DNA of 64,000 nt from Pseudomonadota bacterium (GTDB lineage: Bacteria > Pseudomonadota > Alphaproteobacteria > Rhodospirillales > Magnetospirillaceae), in NCBI GenBank assembly GCA_023426365.1, contig JAFAAW010000001.1:1-64000 (forward strand), read 5' to 3'. The notes under the pieces are model-generated. The model ran no database searches. It was not told the origin of the DNA and saw nothing but the letters and a program-made list of their open reading frames with translations. A program made the translations under genes and the position numbers. Numbering within the stretch: position 1 is the first letter of the stretch; every line of letters begins with the position of its first letter. This document shows, one piece after another, positions 41,790-49,959 of this stretch.

Positions 41790-43463
41790 TCAGGCCTTGA
41801 TGTCGCGGGCGGTGGTGGTCATCTCGTCGGCGGTTCTGAACACCTGCGAGTTCATGGAATAGGCTTTCTGCGTCATGATCATGCGCGTGAATTCCTCTTC
41901 GATGTCCACCGTCGAGTTTTCCAACGCGGATGGTGTGAACCGCGCCTCGCCCACCGCATCCTCGACCGCCGATATGGTCAGGTCGCCCGCCGCCGCCGTG
42001 CGGCGGAACAGGGTACCCGACACCGGTTCCAGCGCGTTGTCGGCCACGAAATTGGCCACCGGGACCTTGAACAGCGTGCGGGTACGCCCGTTGTCGTAAT
42101 AGCCGGTCAGTTCGCCCGTCTCGGTGAACGCTGTGGCAAGCAGTGTGCCCCGGGCATAGCCATCCTGCTGCACGTTGCCGATATAGGTTTCGGAATCGGC
42201 ATACTGGCTCATCTTGCCTAAATCCAGCGTCACCGTAGCGCTGCCGGCCGGCTTTTCGGGGATGTTGCCGTTGGCGGGAACGGCGGGCCAGGTAAAGCTG
42301 AGGTTGGTCAGGCCATCGGCCGGCGAGATCAGCTTGCCGTCGCCGTCGAAGGTCAGTTCCAGCGGGGCCGGCCCGGTGGCGCCGCTGGCGCCGGGGTCGG
42401 TGAACATGTACCAGGTGTTGGTTCCCGACCGTTCAAAACGAAGCTGCGCCACGTGTTCGTTGAATGCCTGGTCGTAGACCTTCAGTGGGACGCTTTGCGC
42501 ATAGCGGGCCGGCAAGGTGGAAAGATTGAGCGTGCCGGCGGCGGCACCGCTTTTCCAATTGAAATTGACCGCCTGATCGCCCGTCGGCGAGGTCACCTGG
42601 CCATTGGCATCGAACTCTACCGTCCAACTGTTCGGCACCATGGAGGATGCCTCGGGCGAGCTGGCGCTGACCGTGTAGGTGTAGGGTCCGGTCCGCACCC
42701 AGTCGAGGTTCACGGTCTGCGCCGTGCCGGTGCCGTCCTCCACCGACAGCGAGGTGCGCGATTCGCCCAGCTTGGCGTCGCGTGGCAGGTTGGCGATAAG
42801 GCTGGCCGAGGTGGTCTGGCGCCCCGGCATGGTGACCATGGTCGGCTGCAAGCTGCTGGTGCCATTGACCGCGCTGGTGCCGTTGTTGGCGATGGGGCGC
42901 GGCGCCAGCGTGTAGACCGGCTGCAAGCTGGCGCCCGATGGAATGGCGCCGGTGTCGTCGGCCATCCAGCCGAGCAGATAGCCGCCCTGCCCGTTCAGGA
43001 AATACGAGCGCGCCAGCGTGGGGTCGGAATCAGGACCATAGGCGCGGTGCCATGCACCGTCGCGGGTGTACATCACCGAACCGGGATCGTCCACGTTCAC
43101 GCTGGATGGCACGTTGGTGGCCATGGTGCCCGCCCCCGCCGTGCCGCCGCGCCCGATGCTGGGCGCCGCCACCATGAAATAGCCTTTGCCGTTGATGGCA
43201 AGGTCGCTCCACGTGGTGGACGGGGTGATCACACCCTGGGCCTCGATCAGGTTGCGCTGAACCGCCTGCACGCCGAAGATGTTGAGACCGCTGAGATGTG
43301 ACGTGGGCGTCGCCTTGTGTTCCGACATCAAGGTCGAGAACATCATCTCCTGGCGCTTATAGCCCGTGGTGTTGACGTTGGCGATGTTCTGGCCGATGGA
43401 CCCCAGGTCCGTCGAGAACACCTGCATCGCCGAACTGGCGTTGTTGAACGCGCCCCACAACAT
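41790..43463 (-). CDS. flgE: Flagellar hook protein FlgE
   Basis: The 557-residue protein has the conserved flagellar rod/hook N-terminus (MLWGAFNNASSAMQVFSTDL, then IGQNIANVNTTGYKRQ) and the C-terminal FEEEF-like helix (STVDIEEEFTRMIMTQKAYS, ending ADEMTTTARDI). Between are variable surface domains with internal repeats. It polymerises into the hook. No other flagellar genes except motB are in the window. An AAAGGAGG site precedes the ATG, and a sigma-54-like promoter lies 50 bases upstream. Confidence 0.92.
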   Translation of the reverse strand: MLWGAFNNASSAMQVFSTDLGSIGQNIANVNTTGYKRQEMMFSTLMSEHKATPTSHLSGLNIFGVQAVQRNLIEAQGVITPSTTWSDLAINGKGYFMVAAPSIGRGGTAGAGTMATNVPSSVNVDDPGSVMYTRDGAWHRAYGPDSDPTLARSYFLNGQGGYLLGWMADDTGAIPSGASLQPVYTLAPRPIANNGTSAVNGTSSLQPTMVTMPGRQTTSASLIANLPRDAKLGESRTSLSVEDGTGTAQTVNLDWVRTGPYTYTVSASSPEASSMVPNSWTVEFDANGQVTSPTGDQAVNFNWKSGAAAGTLNLSTLPARYAQSVPLKVYDQAFNEHVAQLRFERSGTNTWYMFTDPGASGATGPAPLELTFDGDGKLISPADGLTNLSFTWPAVPANGNIPEKPAGSATVTLDLGKMSQYADSETYIGNVQQDGYARGTLLATAFTETGELTGYYDNGRTRTLFKVPVANFVADNALEPVSGTLFRRTAAAGDLTISAVEDAVGEARFTPSALENSTVDIEEEFTRMIMTQKAYSMNSQVFRTADEMTTTARDIKA

Positions 43464-43513
43464 CGCGTGCCTCCTTTAGGCAACCGAACGCAAACTATCC
43501 CGCCAACGGGAGA

Positions 43514-43529
43514 TGCAGGCGCCATGCCA
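43514..43529 (-). promoter_or_regulatory. Sigma-54-type promoter of flgE
   Basis: On the minus strand TGGCATGGCGCCTGCA has GG and GC separated by ten bases, as required at -24/-12, and matches most of the TGGCACG-N4-TTGCA consensus. Sigma-54 control of hook genes is common in alphaproteobacteria such as Caulobacter. Between this site and the end of the ornithine decarboxylase gene (43530-43760) I see no other feature. Confidence 0.65.
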
Positions 43530-43760
43530 AAAGGAACAATGATTTAAATCAGGCACTTAGGAGGATACCCACCCGGCAAGACATGCCGGCGGGGTAGTTT
43601 CCCCCTGCCCCCTCCCGGCAGGAATTGCCCAGAGACGGACCCGACGGTGGATGCGCACCGGCGCGGCAGCCCCGGCCCGGAACAGCAAAGGGGCGCAGGT
43701 TGGCCCCGCGCCCCCAACTCCGCCTCGCCCGGCGGGCCGTTCCCCCGCCGCGAACCGGCC

Positions 43761-44891
43761 TTAGATGAAATAGGCCTTCAAGGGCGCGAAGCCGTTGAAG
43801 TTCACCGCCGAATAGGAGGTGGTGTAGGCCCCGGTGGAAAGAATGCGCAGCTTGTCGCCCACCTTAAGGCTGACCGGCATTTCGTAACCGGCCTTTTCAT
43901 AGAGGATGTCGGCCGAGTCGCAGGTGGGACCGGCCAGGATCACCGGCGCCGTCTCGCCGCCGTCATGGGGCGTCTGGATGCGGTACTTGATGGCCTCGTC
44001 CATGGTTTCGGCCAGGCCGCCGAACTTGCCGATGTCCAGATAGACCCAGCGGGTGTCGTCCTCGTAGCCCTTTTGCGAGATCAGGACCACTTCGGTTTCG
44101 AGGATGCCGGCATCGCCCACCAGCGAACGGCCCGGCTCGATGATCATGGCCGGCAGGGCGTTGCCGAAATGGTTGGTCATGGCGGTCATCACCGCGTCGG
44201 CGTATTGCTCGACGGCGGGGATGTTGCTGCGGTACTGGGCCGGGAAGCCGCCGCCCAGATTGACCATGCGCAGCTCGATGCCGACCTCGTCCAGCGCGGT
44301 GAACAGCATGGCGGCCTTGCCCACGGCCACGTCCCATTGGCGCAGGTCGGTCTGCTGCGATCCCACGTGGAAGGACACGCCATAGGGGTCCAGGCCCAGC
44401 TCGCGCGCCTTGACCAGCAGGTCACGGGCCATTTCGATCTCGCAGCCGAACTTGCGCGACAGCGGCCATTCGGCACCGTCGCAGGTCATCAGGATGCGGC
44501 AGAACACCTTGGACCCGGGGGCGGCCACCGCCAGCTTCTCCAGTTCGCCGATCGAATCGAAGGCGTAAAGCCGCACGCCCTTGTCATAGGCATAGGCGAT
44601 GTCGGCCTGCTTCTTGATGGTGTTGCCGAAGGAAATCTTGTCGGCGCGGGCACCGTTGGCCAGGCAAAGGTCGATCTCGCCGCGCGAGGCCACGTCGAAG
44701 GACGAACCCAGATCGGCCAGCATGCGCACGATCTCGGGCGCCGGGTTGGCCTTGACCGCGTAATAGACCTGGGCCACCGGCAGCCAGCGGCGCAGACCCA
44801 GATAGTTTTCGCGCACCACGTCCAGATCGACCACGACGCAGGGGGTGACGGGACGAACTTCTTCCAGGAAACGCACAATCTTCGCGGTCAT
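43761..44891 (-). CDS. Ornithine (or related) decarboxylase, fold type III
   Basis: The 376-residue PLP protein belongs to the alanine-racemase-fold Orn/Lys/Arg/DAP decarboxylase group. K47 in YYAVKANPAP binds PLP, HVGSQQTDL and NLGGGFPAQY form the cofactor site, and C324 in GPTCDSADIL is the catalytic cysteine of ornithine-type decarboxylases. It would produce putrescine, possibly also cadaverine. GGAGG precedes the ATG at 44891. A long structured leader with a 41-codon frame lies upstream, consistent with the alphaproteobacterial speF-type attenuation region. Confidence 0.9.
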   Translation of the reverse strand: MTAKIVRFLEEVRPVTPCVVVDLDVVRENYLGLRRWLPVAQVYYAVKANPAPEIVRMLADLGSSFDVASRGEIDLCLANGARADKISFGNTIKKQADIAYAYDKGVRLYAFDSIGELEKLAVAAPGSKVFCRILMTCDGAEWPLSRKFGCEIEMARDLLVKARELGLDPYGVSFHVGSQQTDLRQWDVAVGKAAMLFTALDEVGIELRMVNLGGGFPAQYRSNIPAVEQYADAVMTAMTNHFGNALPAMIIEPGRSLVGDAGILETEVVLISQKGYEDDTRWVYLDIGKFGGLAETMDEAIKYRIQTPHDGGETAPVILAGPTCDSADILYEKAGYEMPVSLKVGDKLRILSTGAYTTSYSAVNFNGFAPLKAYFI

Positions 44892-45253
44892 CGCGAATAG
44901 TCCTCCGGCAGCTCGGCCATGGGGCCGAGACGAGACAAGGCATCGCACCGGCCGCGTTCAGGCGGCCGGGGTGTTCACGGGACAACCGTTCGGGACGTTG
45001 TCAGATCCGCCGGGAGGTACTTCGGACGTCGCTCCACAACAGGGCATAGCTCTGCCGTGGGCGGAAGCCTTGGTCGAAAAGAGGATGGGAGTCCATCGAC
45101 AGCGAGTGCCGAGCCACCACGTTCATAGCCAGTTCCTCCAAGCACCGGGGGCTTTCACCCCGCTTGCACCTAGAAGACGCCTTGGACGTCGTTGCTTAAA
45201 CCGCATTGGGCCAGAGGCACGTGCGCTGTACGTCTCATGTGGGGCGCTATATA
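44892..45253 (-). promoter_or_regulatory. Long structured leader of the ornithine decarboxylase gene (speF-like)
   Basis: About 360 bases without a main gene precede the decarboxylase. On the minus strand the region starts with a TATATA (45253-45248) and weak TTTTCA -35 element. It then contains a GGGG/CCCC hairpin, a 41-codon frame with its own ribosome site, a CCGGCCGC / GCGGCCGG stem (44948-44969) and a CTCGGCC / GGCCGAG stem (44912-44929) just before the GGAGG of the decarboxylase. A conserved speF RNA is known upstream of ornithine decarboxylase genes in alphaproteobacteria; identity here is inferred from position and structure. Confidence 0.6.
45001..45126 (-). CDS. Candidate leader peptide (41 codons) of ornithine decarboxylase
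   Basis: An ATG at 45126 preceded by GGAGG (spacing seven) opens a frame MNVVARHSLSMDSHPLFDQG... ending RSTSRRI. It is rich in His, Ser, Asp and Arg and ends 109 bases before the decarboxylase start. In enterobacteria a peptide of similar size (SpeFL) senses ornithine in the ribosome and controls speF. Sequence similarity to SpeFL is weak, so this is a positional analogue at best. It is not a known protein family. Confidence 0.45.
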   Translation of the reverse strand: MNVVARHSLSMDSHPLFDQGFRPRQSYALLWSDVRSTSRRI

Positions 45254-45438
45254 CGCCGATTTCGGAGGATGAAAAGAGAAAAATACCCGCACAAAACCAA
45301 TTTTTTCGGCCACGCTGGCGAAGGGCCGCTTTTTCAAAGACTTACGAAACGGCAACGGCCCGCGAACGGGCCGTTTGGCAAGGAGACACCCCATCCATGA
45401 TGCGACCGGCCATGCCGCCCGCACCATAGGAAGGGGGT
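45254..45438. other. Non-coding stretch upstream of the decarboxylase leader
   Basis: No convincing gene or regulatory site was found. It has a few A-rich and T-rich runs (GAAAAGAGAAAAATACC, CCAATTTTTTCGG) that could be promoter elements for the leader transcript. Confidence 0.4.
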
Positions 45439-46425
45439 TCAGATCAGCCCGGCCAGCGGCGAGCTGGGATCGGCATAGAGCTTCTTGGGCATGCGGCCGG
45501 CCTGATAGGCCAGGCGGCCCGCCTCGATGGCCAGTTTCATGGCACGCGCCATCTTGATGGGGTCCTTGGCCTGGGCGATGGCGGTGTTCATCAACACGCC
45601 GTCGCAGCCCAGTTCCATGGCCACCGCCGCGTCCGACGCGGTGCCGACGCCGGCATCCACCAGCACGGGCACGGCCACGCTTTCCTTGATCAGGCGCACA
45701 TTGATGGGATTGACGATGCCCAGGCCCGACCCGATCAGCGACCCCAGCGGCATGATGGCGACGCAGCCCATCTGCTCCAGCGCCTTGGCCTGGATGGGGT
45801 CGTCGGAACAGTAGACCATGACCTTGAAGCCGTCCTTGATCAGCGCCTCGGCGGCCTTCAGCGTCTCGGGCATGTTGGGGTACAGCGTCTTCTGGTCGCC
45901 CAGAACCTCGAGCTTGACCAGGTCCCAGCCGCCCGCCTCGCGCGCCAGGCGCAGGGTGCGCACGGCGTCGTCGGCGGTGTAGCAGCCGGCGGTGTTGGGC
46001 AGGAAGGTGTACTTCTTGGGACTGACATAATCCACCAGCATGGGCTGGCTGGGATCGGTCAGGTTCACCCGGCGCACGGCGACGGTGACGATCTCGGCGC
46101 CCGACGCCTCGATGGCGCGCGCGGTCTCCTCGAAATCTTTATACTTGCCGGTGCCGACCAGCAGGCGCGAGCGGAACTTGCGCCCGGCAACCTCGAAGAA
46201 ATCATCTTCCATGAATTGATCTCCAGAACCACCGCCGATGAAATGCACCACTTCCAGCCGGTCGCCCTCGCCCACCATGACGGCGCCGTAGGTCGATTTG
46301 GGGACGATTTCCAGATTGCGCTCGACCGCGACCTTGCGCGGGTCGATGCCCAGTTCGCGCAACAGCGCTTCCACGCTCAAGGGCGCGGCGAACGCCCGCT
46401 CCTCGCCATTGATGACCACGTTCAT
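45439..46425 (-). CDS. thiSG: Fused sulfur carrier ThiS - thiazole synthase ThiG
   Basis: The 328-residue protein joins a ThiS domain (residues 1-66, starting MNVVINGEERAF and ending HFIGGG at 62-66) to full-length ThiG (about 72-328). The ThiG domain has the Schiff-base lysine K171 in LVKLEVLGD, a GSGLGI loop and AGVGTASDAA for phosphate binding. Together they build the thiamine thiazole ring. Free ThiS needs a C-terminal Gly-Gly; here G64-G65-G66 is internal, so sulfur activation must happen on a processed or alternative form. This fusion type occurs in other alphaproteobacteria. No TPP riboswitch signature was seen upstream. Confidence 0.92.
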   Translation of the reverse strand: MNVVINGEERAFAAPLSVEALLRELGIDPRKVAVERNLEIVPKSTYGAVMVGEGDRLEVVHFIGGGSGDQFMEDDFFEVAGRKFRSRLLVGTGKYKDFEETARAIEASGAEIVTVAVRRVNLTDPSQPMLVDYVSPKKYTFLPNTAGCYTADDAVRTLRLAREAGGWDLVKLEVLGDQKTLYPNMPETLKAAEALIKDGFKVMVYCSDDPIQAKALEQMGCVAIMPLGSLIGSGLGIVNPINVRLIKESVAVPVLVDAGVGTASDAAVAMELGCDGVLMNTAIAQAKDPIKMARAMKLAIEAGRLAYQAGRMPKKLYADPSSPLAGLI

Positions 46426-46555
46426 TGGGGCAAAACCGTTGGAAGATGGATGAAACGGAACCGCCGCAGTATGGGCGGACGGATGGGCGGATGCAACCGG
46501 CCTCGGGCGCCGGCCGCCATGTGTGTAACAATATTTCGTGGCTTTCAGGTTCCCG

Positions 46556-46584
46556 TTGCGCTGGACCTAGCACCGCCGTATAAG
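46556..46584 (+). promoter_or_regulatory. Sigma-70-type promoter of aroQ, probably giving a leaderless mRNA
   Basis: TTGCGC and TATAAG are separated by 17 bases. The -10 element ends eight bases before the aroQ ATG, so transcription would start at or within two or three bases of the start codon. No Shine-Dalgarno is present. Confidence 0.6.
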
Positions 46585-46592
46585 AATGCCCC

Positions 46593-47039
46593 ATGGCGAA
46601 CCCCATTATCCTGATCGTCAACGGGCCGAACCTCAACATGCTGGGCAAGCGCCAGCCTGAGGTCTATGGCCGCGAGACCCTGGCCGACATCGAGGCGGCA
46701 TGTATCCGCCACGCAAGTCTGGCCGGGCTGGACGTGGAGTTCCGCCAGTCCAACCACGAGGGCGACCTGGTGGATTGGATTCAGGGGGCACGGGGACGGG
46801 TTGCCGGCATCATCATCAATGCCGGGGCCTATACCCACACTTCCGTCGCCATTCTCGACGCGCTGCTGTCCGCCGAGGTGACGACCGTCGAAGTGCACTT
46901 GTCCAACATCCACCAGCGGGAAGAATTCCGCCACCATTCCTTCGTGTCCAAGGCGGCCAAGGGGATGATCTGCGGCTTCGGAAGCCACGGCTACATCCTG
47001 GCGATTGACGCGCTGGCGCGCCTGATCAGGGGAAGTTGA
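46593..47039 (+). CDS. aroQ: Type II 3-dehydroquinate dehydratase
   Basis: The 148-residue enzyme removes water from 3-dehydroquinate in the shikimate pathway. It has NGPNLNMLGKRQPEVYG at the start, with Y and R of the active site, NAGAYTHTSVAILDAL, HLSNIHQREEFRHHS with the catalytic histidine and GFGSHGY near the end. Size and motifs are those of AroQ. It begins eight bases after its -10 element. The accB start codon follows the stop by eight bases, so aroQ, accB and accC are likely one operon, a common arrangement. Confidence 0.97.
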   Translation: MANPIILIVNGPNLNMLGKRQPEVYGRETLADIEAACIRHASLAGLDVEFRQSNHEGDLVDWIQGARGRVAGIIINAGAYTHTSVAILDALLSAEVTTVEVHLSNIHQREEFRHHSFVSKAAKGMICGFGSHGYILAIDALARLIRGS

Positions 47040-47047
47040 AGAGGCAC

Positions 47048-47506
47048 ATGGCCACCAAATCCATTGATTCCGAACTCGTGCGCTCGCTCGCGCACCTGCT
47101 CGACGAAACCAACCTGACCGAAATCGAGTACGACACCGGTTCGGTCCGCATCCGCGTCGCCCGCCAGGGCGTTCCCATGGCCGTCCACCACGCCGTTCCG
47201 GCCGCCGCTGCCGCGGTCGCCGCCGCTCCGGTGGCCCAGCAGGCCGTCACCGCCGATGACGCCGCCAGCCATCCCGGCGCGGTTACCTCGCCCATGGTCG
47301 GCGTCGCCTATCTGGCGCCCGAGCCGGGCGCGGCCAAGTTCATCGAGGTGGGTGCCACCGTCGCCGAGGGCCAGACCCTGATGCTGATCGAGGCGATGAA
47401 GACCTTCAACCCGATCCGCGCCCCGCGCGGCGGCAAGATCAGCCGCATCCTGATCACCGATGGCCAGCCGGTGGAATTCGGCGAGCCCCTGGTCATCATC
47501 GAGTAG
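47048..47506 (+). CDS. accB: Biotin carboxyl carrier protein of acetyl-CoA carboxylase
   Basis: The 152-residue protein has an N-terminal docking part, an Ala/Pro/Val linker (about 49-70) and a biotinyl domain with EAMK, where K118 carries biotin. It is the movable carrier of acetyl-CoA carboxylase. The ATG at 47048 has GAAGAGG just upstream. It is encoded 12 bases before accC. Confidence 0.97.
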   Translation: MATKSIDSELVRSLAHLLDETNLTEIEYDTGSVRIRVARQGVPMAVHHAVPAAAAAVAAAPVAQQAVTADDAASHPGAVTSPMVGVAYLAPEPGAAKFIEVGATVAEGQTLMLIEAMKTFNPIRAPRGGKISRILITDGQPVEFGEPLVIIE

Positions 47507-47518
47507 ACAAGGACTCGA

Positions 47519-48862
47519 ATGTTCGAGAAGGTCCTGATCGCCAATCGCGGCGAAATCGCTTTGCGCATCCATCGCGCCTGCCGCGAGATGGGCATCCGTA
47601 CGGTGGCCGTGCACTCCACCGCCGACAACGACGCCATGCACGTGCGTCTTGCCGACGAGGCCGTGTGCATCGGCCCGCCGTCGGCCAAGGACTCGTACCT
47701 GAACAAGGCGGCGATCCTGTCGGCGGCGACCATCACCGGGGCGGACGCCATCCACCCGGGCTACGGCTTCCTGTCGGAGAACGCCGACTTCGCCGCCATG
47801 GTCGAGGAGCACGGCTTCACCTTCATCGGTCCGTCGCCCGAGCACATCCGCATGATGGGCGACAAGATCACCGCCAAGCAGGCCGCCAAGTCCGCCGGCA
47901 TCCCGTGCGTTCCCGGTTCCGAGGGCGCGCTGGACACCGAGCAGGACGCGCTCGACTGCGCCGAGACCATCGGCTACCCGGTGCTGATCAAGGCCACCGC
48001 CGGCGGCGGCGGCAAGGGCATGAAGGTGGCGCGCAACCCGGAAGAGCTGCGCGAATCCTTCCGCCTGGCCCGCAACGAAGCCAAGGCGGCGTTCGGCAAT
48101 CCCGACGTCTACATGGAAAAGTATCTCGGCAAGCCCCGGCATATCGAGATGCAGATCCTGGCCGACAATTACGGCGCCGTGGTGCACTTAGGCGAACGCG
48201 ACTGCTCGCTGCAGCGCCGCCACCAGAAGGTGCTGGAGGAGGCCCCCTCGCCGGTGCTGAGCGCGGCCCAGCGCGAGGCGATCGGCGAGACCACCCGCGC
48301 GGCCATCGCCAAGCTGGGCTACCGCAACGCCGGCACCATCGAGTACCTGTACGAGGACGGCCAGTTCTATTTCATCGAGATGAACACCCGCCTGCAGGTG
48401 GAGCATCCGGTGACCGAGGCCATCACCGGCATCGATCTGGTCCGCGAGCAGATCCGCATCGCCGCCGGCGAGACCCTGGGCTACGACCAGAAGGACGTGA
48501 CCTTCCTGGGCCACGCCATCGAATGCCGCGTCAACGCCGAGGACTCGGTGACTTTCACCCCGTCCCCCGGCCGCATTCAGGGCTATCACGCCCCGGGCGG
48601 CCTGGGCGTACGCGTCGATTCGGGCCTTTACGCCGGCTATCGCATCCCGCCCCATTACGACAGCATGATCGCCAAGCTGATCGTGTCGGGCAAGAACCGC
48701 ACGGAAACGCTGATGCGCCTGCGCCGCGCCCTGGGCGAATACGTGATCGACGGGGTGAAGACCACCCTGCCGCTGCACAATCGCCTGGTGAACGACGCCG
48801 AATTCTGTGACGGCGAATACGATATTCACTGGCTGGAAAAGTTCGTCGCCCAGCATAGCTGA
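47519..48862 (+). CDS. accC: Biotin carboxylase subunit of acetyl-CoA carboxylase
   Basis: The 447-residue protein carboxylates biotin on AccB using ATP and bicarbonate. It starts MFEKVLIANRGEIALRIHRA, with the ATP-grasp loop TAGGGGKGMKVARN, the catalytic HLGERDCSLQRRHQKVLEEA region and EMNTRLQVEHPVTE. Length is standard. It follows accB directly and ends with a strong terminator. Confidence 0.98.
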   Translation: MFEKVLIANRGEIALRIHRACREMGIRTVAVHSTADNDAMHVRLADEAVCIGPPSAKDSYLNKAAILSAATITGADAIHPGYGFLSENADFAAMVEEHGFTFIGPSPEHIRMMGDKITAKQAAKSAGIPCVPGSEGALDTEQDALDCAETIGYPVLIKATAGGGGKGMKVARNPEELRESFRLARNEAKAAFGNPDVYMEKYLGKPRHIEMQILADNYGAVVHLGERDCSLQRRHQKVLEEAPSPVLSAAQREAIGETTRAAIAKLGYRNAGTIEYLYEDGQFYFIEMNTRLQVEHPVTEAITGIDLVREQIRIAAGETLGYDQKDVTFLGHAIECRVNAEDSVTFTPSPGRIQGYHAPGGLGVRVDSGLYAGYRIPPHYDSMIAKLIVSGKNRTETLMRLRRALGEYVIDGVKTTLPLHNRLVNDAEFCDGEYDIHWLEKFVAQHS

Positions 48863-48880
48863 GGACGGACCAAGATACGG

Positions 48881-48912
48881 AAAGCCCGGCATGACCATGC
48901 CGGGCTTTTTGT
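48881..48912 (+). terminator. Intrinsic terminator of the aroQ-accBC operon
   Basis: AAAGCCCGGCATG and CATGCCGGGCTTT form a perfect stem with TTTTTG after it. Confidence 0.93.
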
Positions 48913-48953
48913 TTTGCCTGCGGCGGGCCGGCGCCGTCGCGGTGCTTCGCGGC

Positions 48954-49472
48954 TCAGGTCTTCCGGGCCACGATGCTGATGCGGCCGTCGCGTTCCAGGG
49001 TGGCGGTCTCCACCCGCTCCAGCCCCTCCACCCCGCGCTCGCGCATGGCTTCCTCGAGGTCGCGGCGGCTGAGACCGTGGCGGTGCATGCGGCGCCAGTC
49101 CACCTGCCCGCGCCGCACCAGCGTGGCCTCGGTTCCCTTGGCCAGCCAGCCCAAGGCGGGCCAGCGCGTGGCCGCATGGGCGATTCCCCAATGCAGAAAG
49201 ACCATGATGGCGGTGGTCGCCAGGGTGGCGGCAAGGGGCGCGTTGCCGGTCAGCGCCCGGCTCAGGTTCGACCCCACCAGCACGGCCAGGACGATATCGA
49301 AGGCGGTGGATTTGCCGAAGATCCGCTGGCCGGGAAAGCGCACGAGCAGCAATCCGAACAGGAACACGATCACGCCCCGGATGGCCATTTGCCACCAGTC
49401 CAGGTCGTGGCCGCGCCCCACCAGATGTTCGGCATGTTCGGCCCAGGCAGTCCAGTCCGCGCTCCAGTCCAT
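48954..49472 (-). CDS. DUF421 membrane protein (YetF-like)
   Basis: The 172-residue product has three membrane segments (about residues 29-47, 60-78 and 80-100) and a soluble C-terminal domain with LAKGTEATLVRRGQVDWRRM, which matches DUF421. The function is unknown. The sequence ends with VETATLERDGRISIVARKT, typical for the family. It stands alone and is convergent to accC. Confidence 0.82.
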   Translation of the reverse strand: MDWSADWTAWAEHAEHLVGRGHDLDWWQMAIRGVIVFLFGLLLVRFPGQRIFGKSTAFDIVLAVLVGSNLSRALTGNAPLAATLATTAIMVFLHWGIAHAATRWPALGWLAKGTEATLVRRGQVDWRRMHRHGLSRRDLEEAMRERGVEGLERVETATLERDGRISIVARKT

Positions 49473-49635
49473 GGCTCCTCCGCCACGCGAACACCCAAGG
49501 CGGGGCGTCGTTCGACGGTGACGGCGGATAATGCGGCCATGATCCTTCGCCCCTTGCCCGGCGGCCGGATTGCCGGAACACTGGCGCAGGGCCGGTTCAT
49601 GACCGGTTCATGTGCAAAGGGGGATGCTTGCAGGC

Positions 49636-49959
49636 ATGAAAACGCCATATGCCGCCCTGCCCGTTCTTGGCCTTTTGGCCGTCGTCGCCGCCGCCGTCAT
49701 CCAGCCCGTGCAGGCCGACGACGACCACGACCGCGCCCGCCGCGCCGTCCAGGCCGGTCACGTGCTGCCCTTGCGCACCATCCTTGACCACGCCGCCCGC
49801 GACTATCCCGGCGAGGTGATCGAGGCCGAACTGGACGACGACGACGGCGGCCGCGTAATCTATGAGCTTAAGCTGATCACCGACCAGGGGCAGGTGATGA
49901 AGCTTTATTACGACGCCCAAAGCGGCGCCCTTCTCAAGGTCAAAGGGAAACGGCCATGA
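49636..49959 (+). CDS. PepSY-domain periplasmic protein
   Basis: The 107-residue protein has a signal peptide (LPVLGLLAVVAAAVIQPVQA) and a PepSY-type domain with AARDYPGEVIEAELDDDDGG and KLYYDAQSGALLKVKGK. PepSY proteins are thought to inhibit peptidases or sense periplasmic signals. Its stop overlaps the response regulator start by four bases (ATGA), and a histidine kinase follows, so it probably contributes to or is controlled by that two-component system. ATG 49624 is an alternative start. Confidence 0.85.
   Translation: MKTPYAALPVLGLLAVVAAAVIQPVQADDDHDRARRAVQAGHVLPLRTILDHAARDYPGEVIEAELDDDDGGRVIYELKLITDQGQVMKLYYDAQSGALLKVKGKRP

Noticed and set aside
45170..45427. 85-codon frame upstream of the decarboxylase leader
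   Set aside because: No ribosome site, unusual composition and overlap with the leader; no family resemblance.
46426..46592. Possible TPP riboswitch before thiSG
   Set aside because: The short upstream region lacks the CTGAGA and ACCTGA-type conserved core elements.
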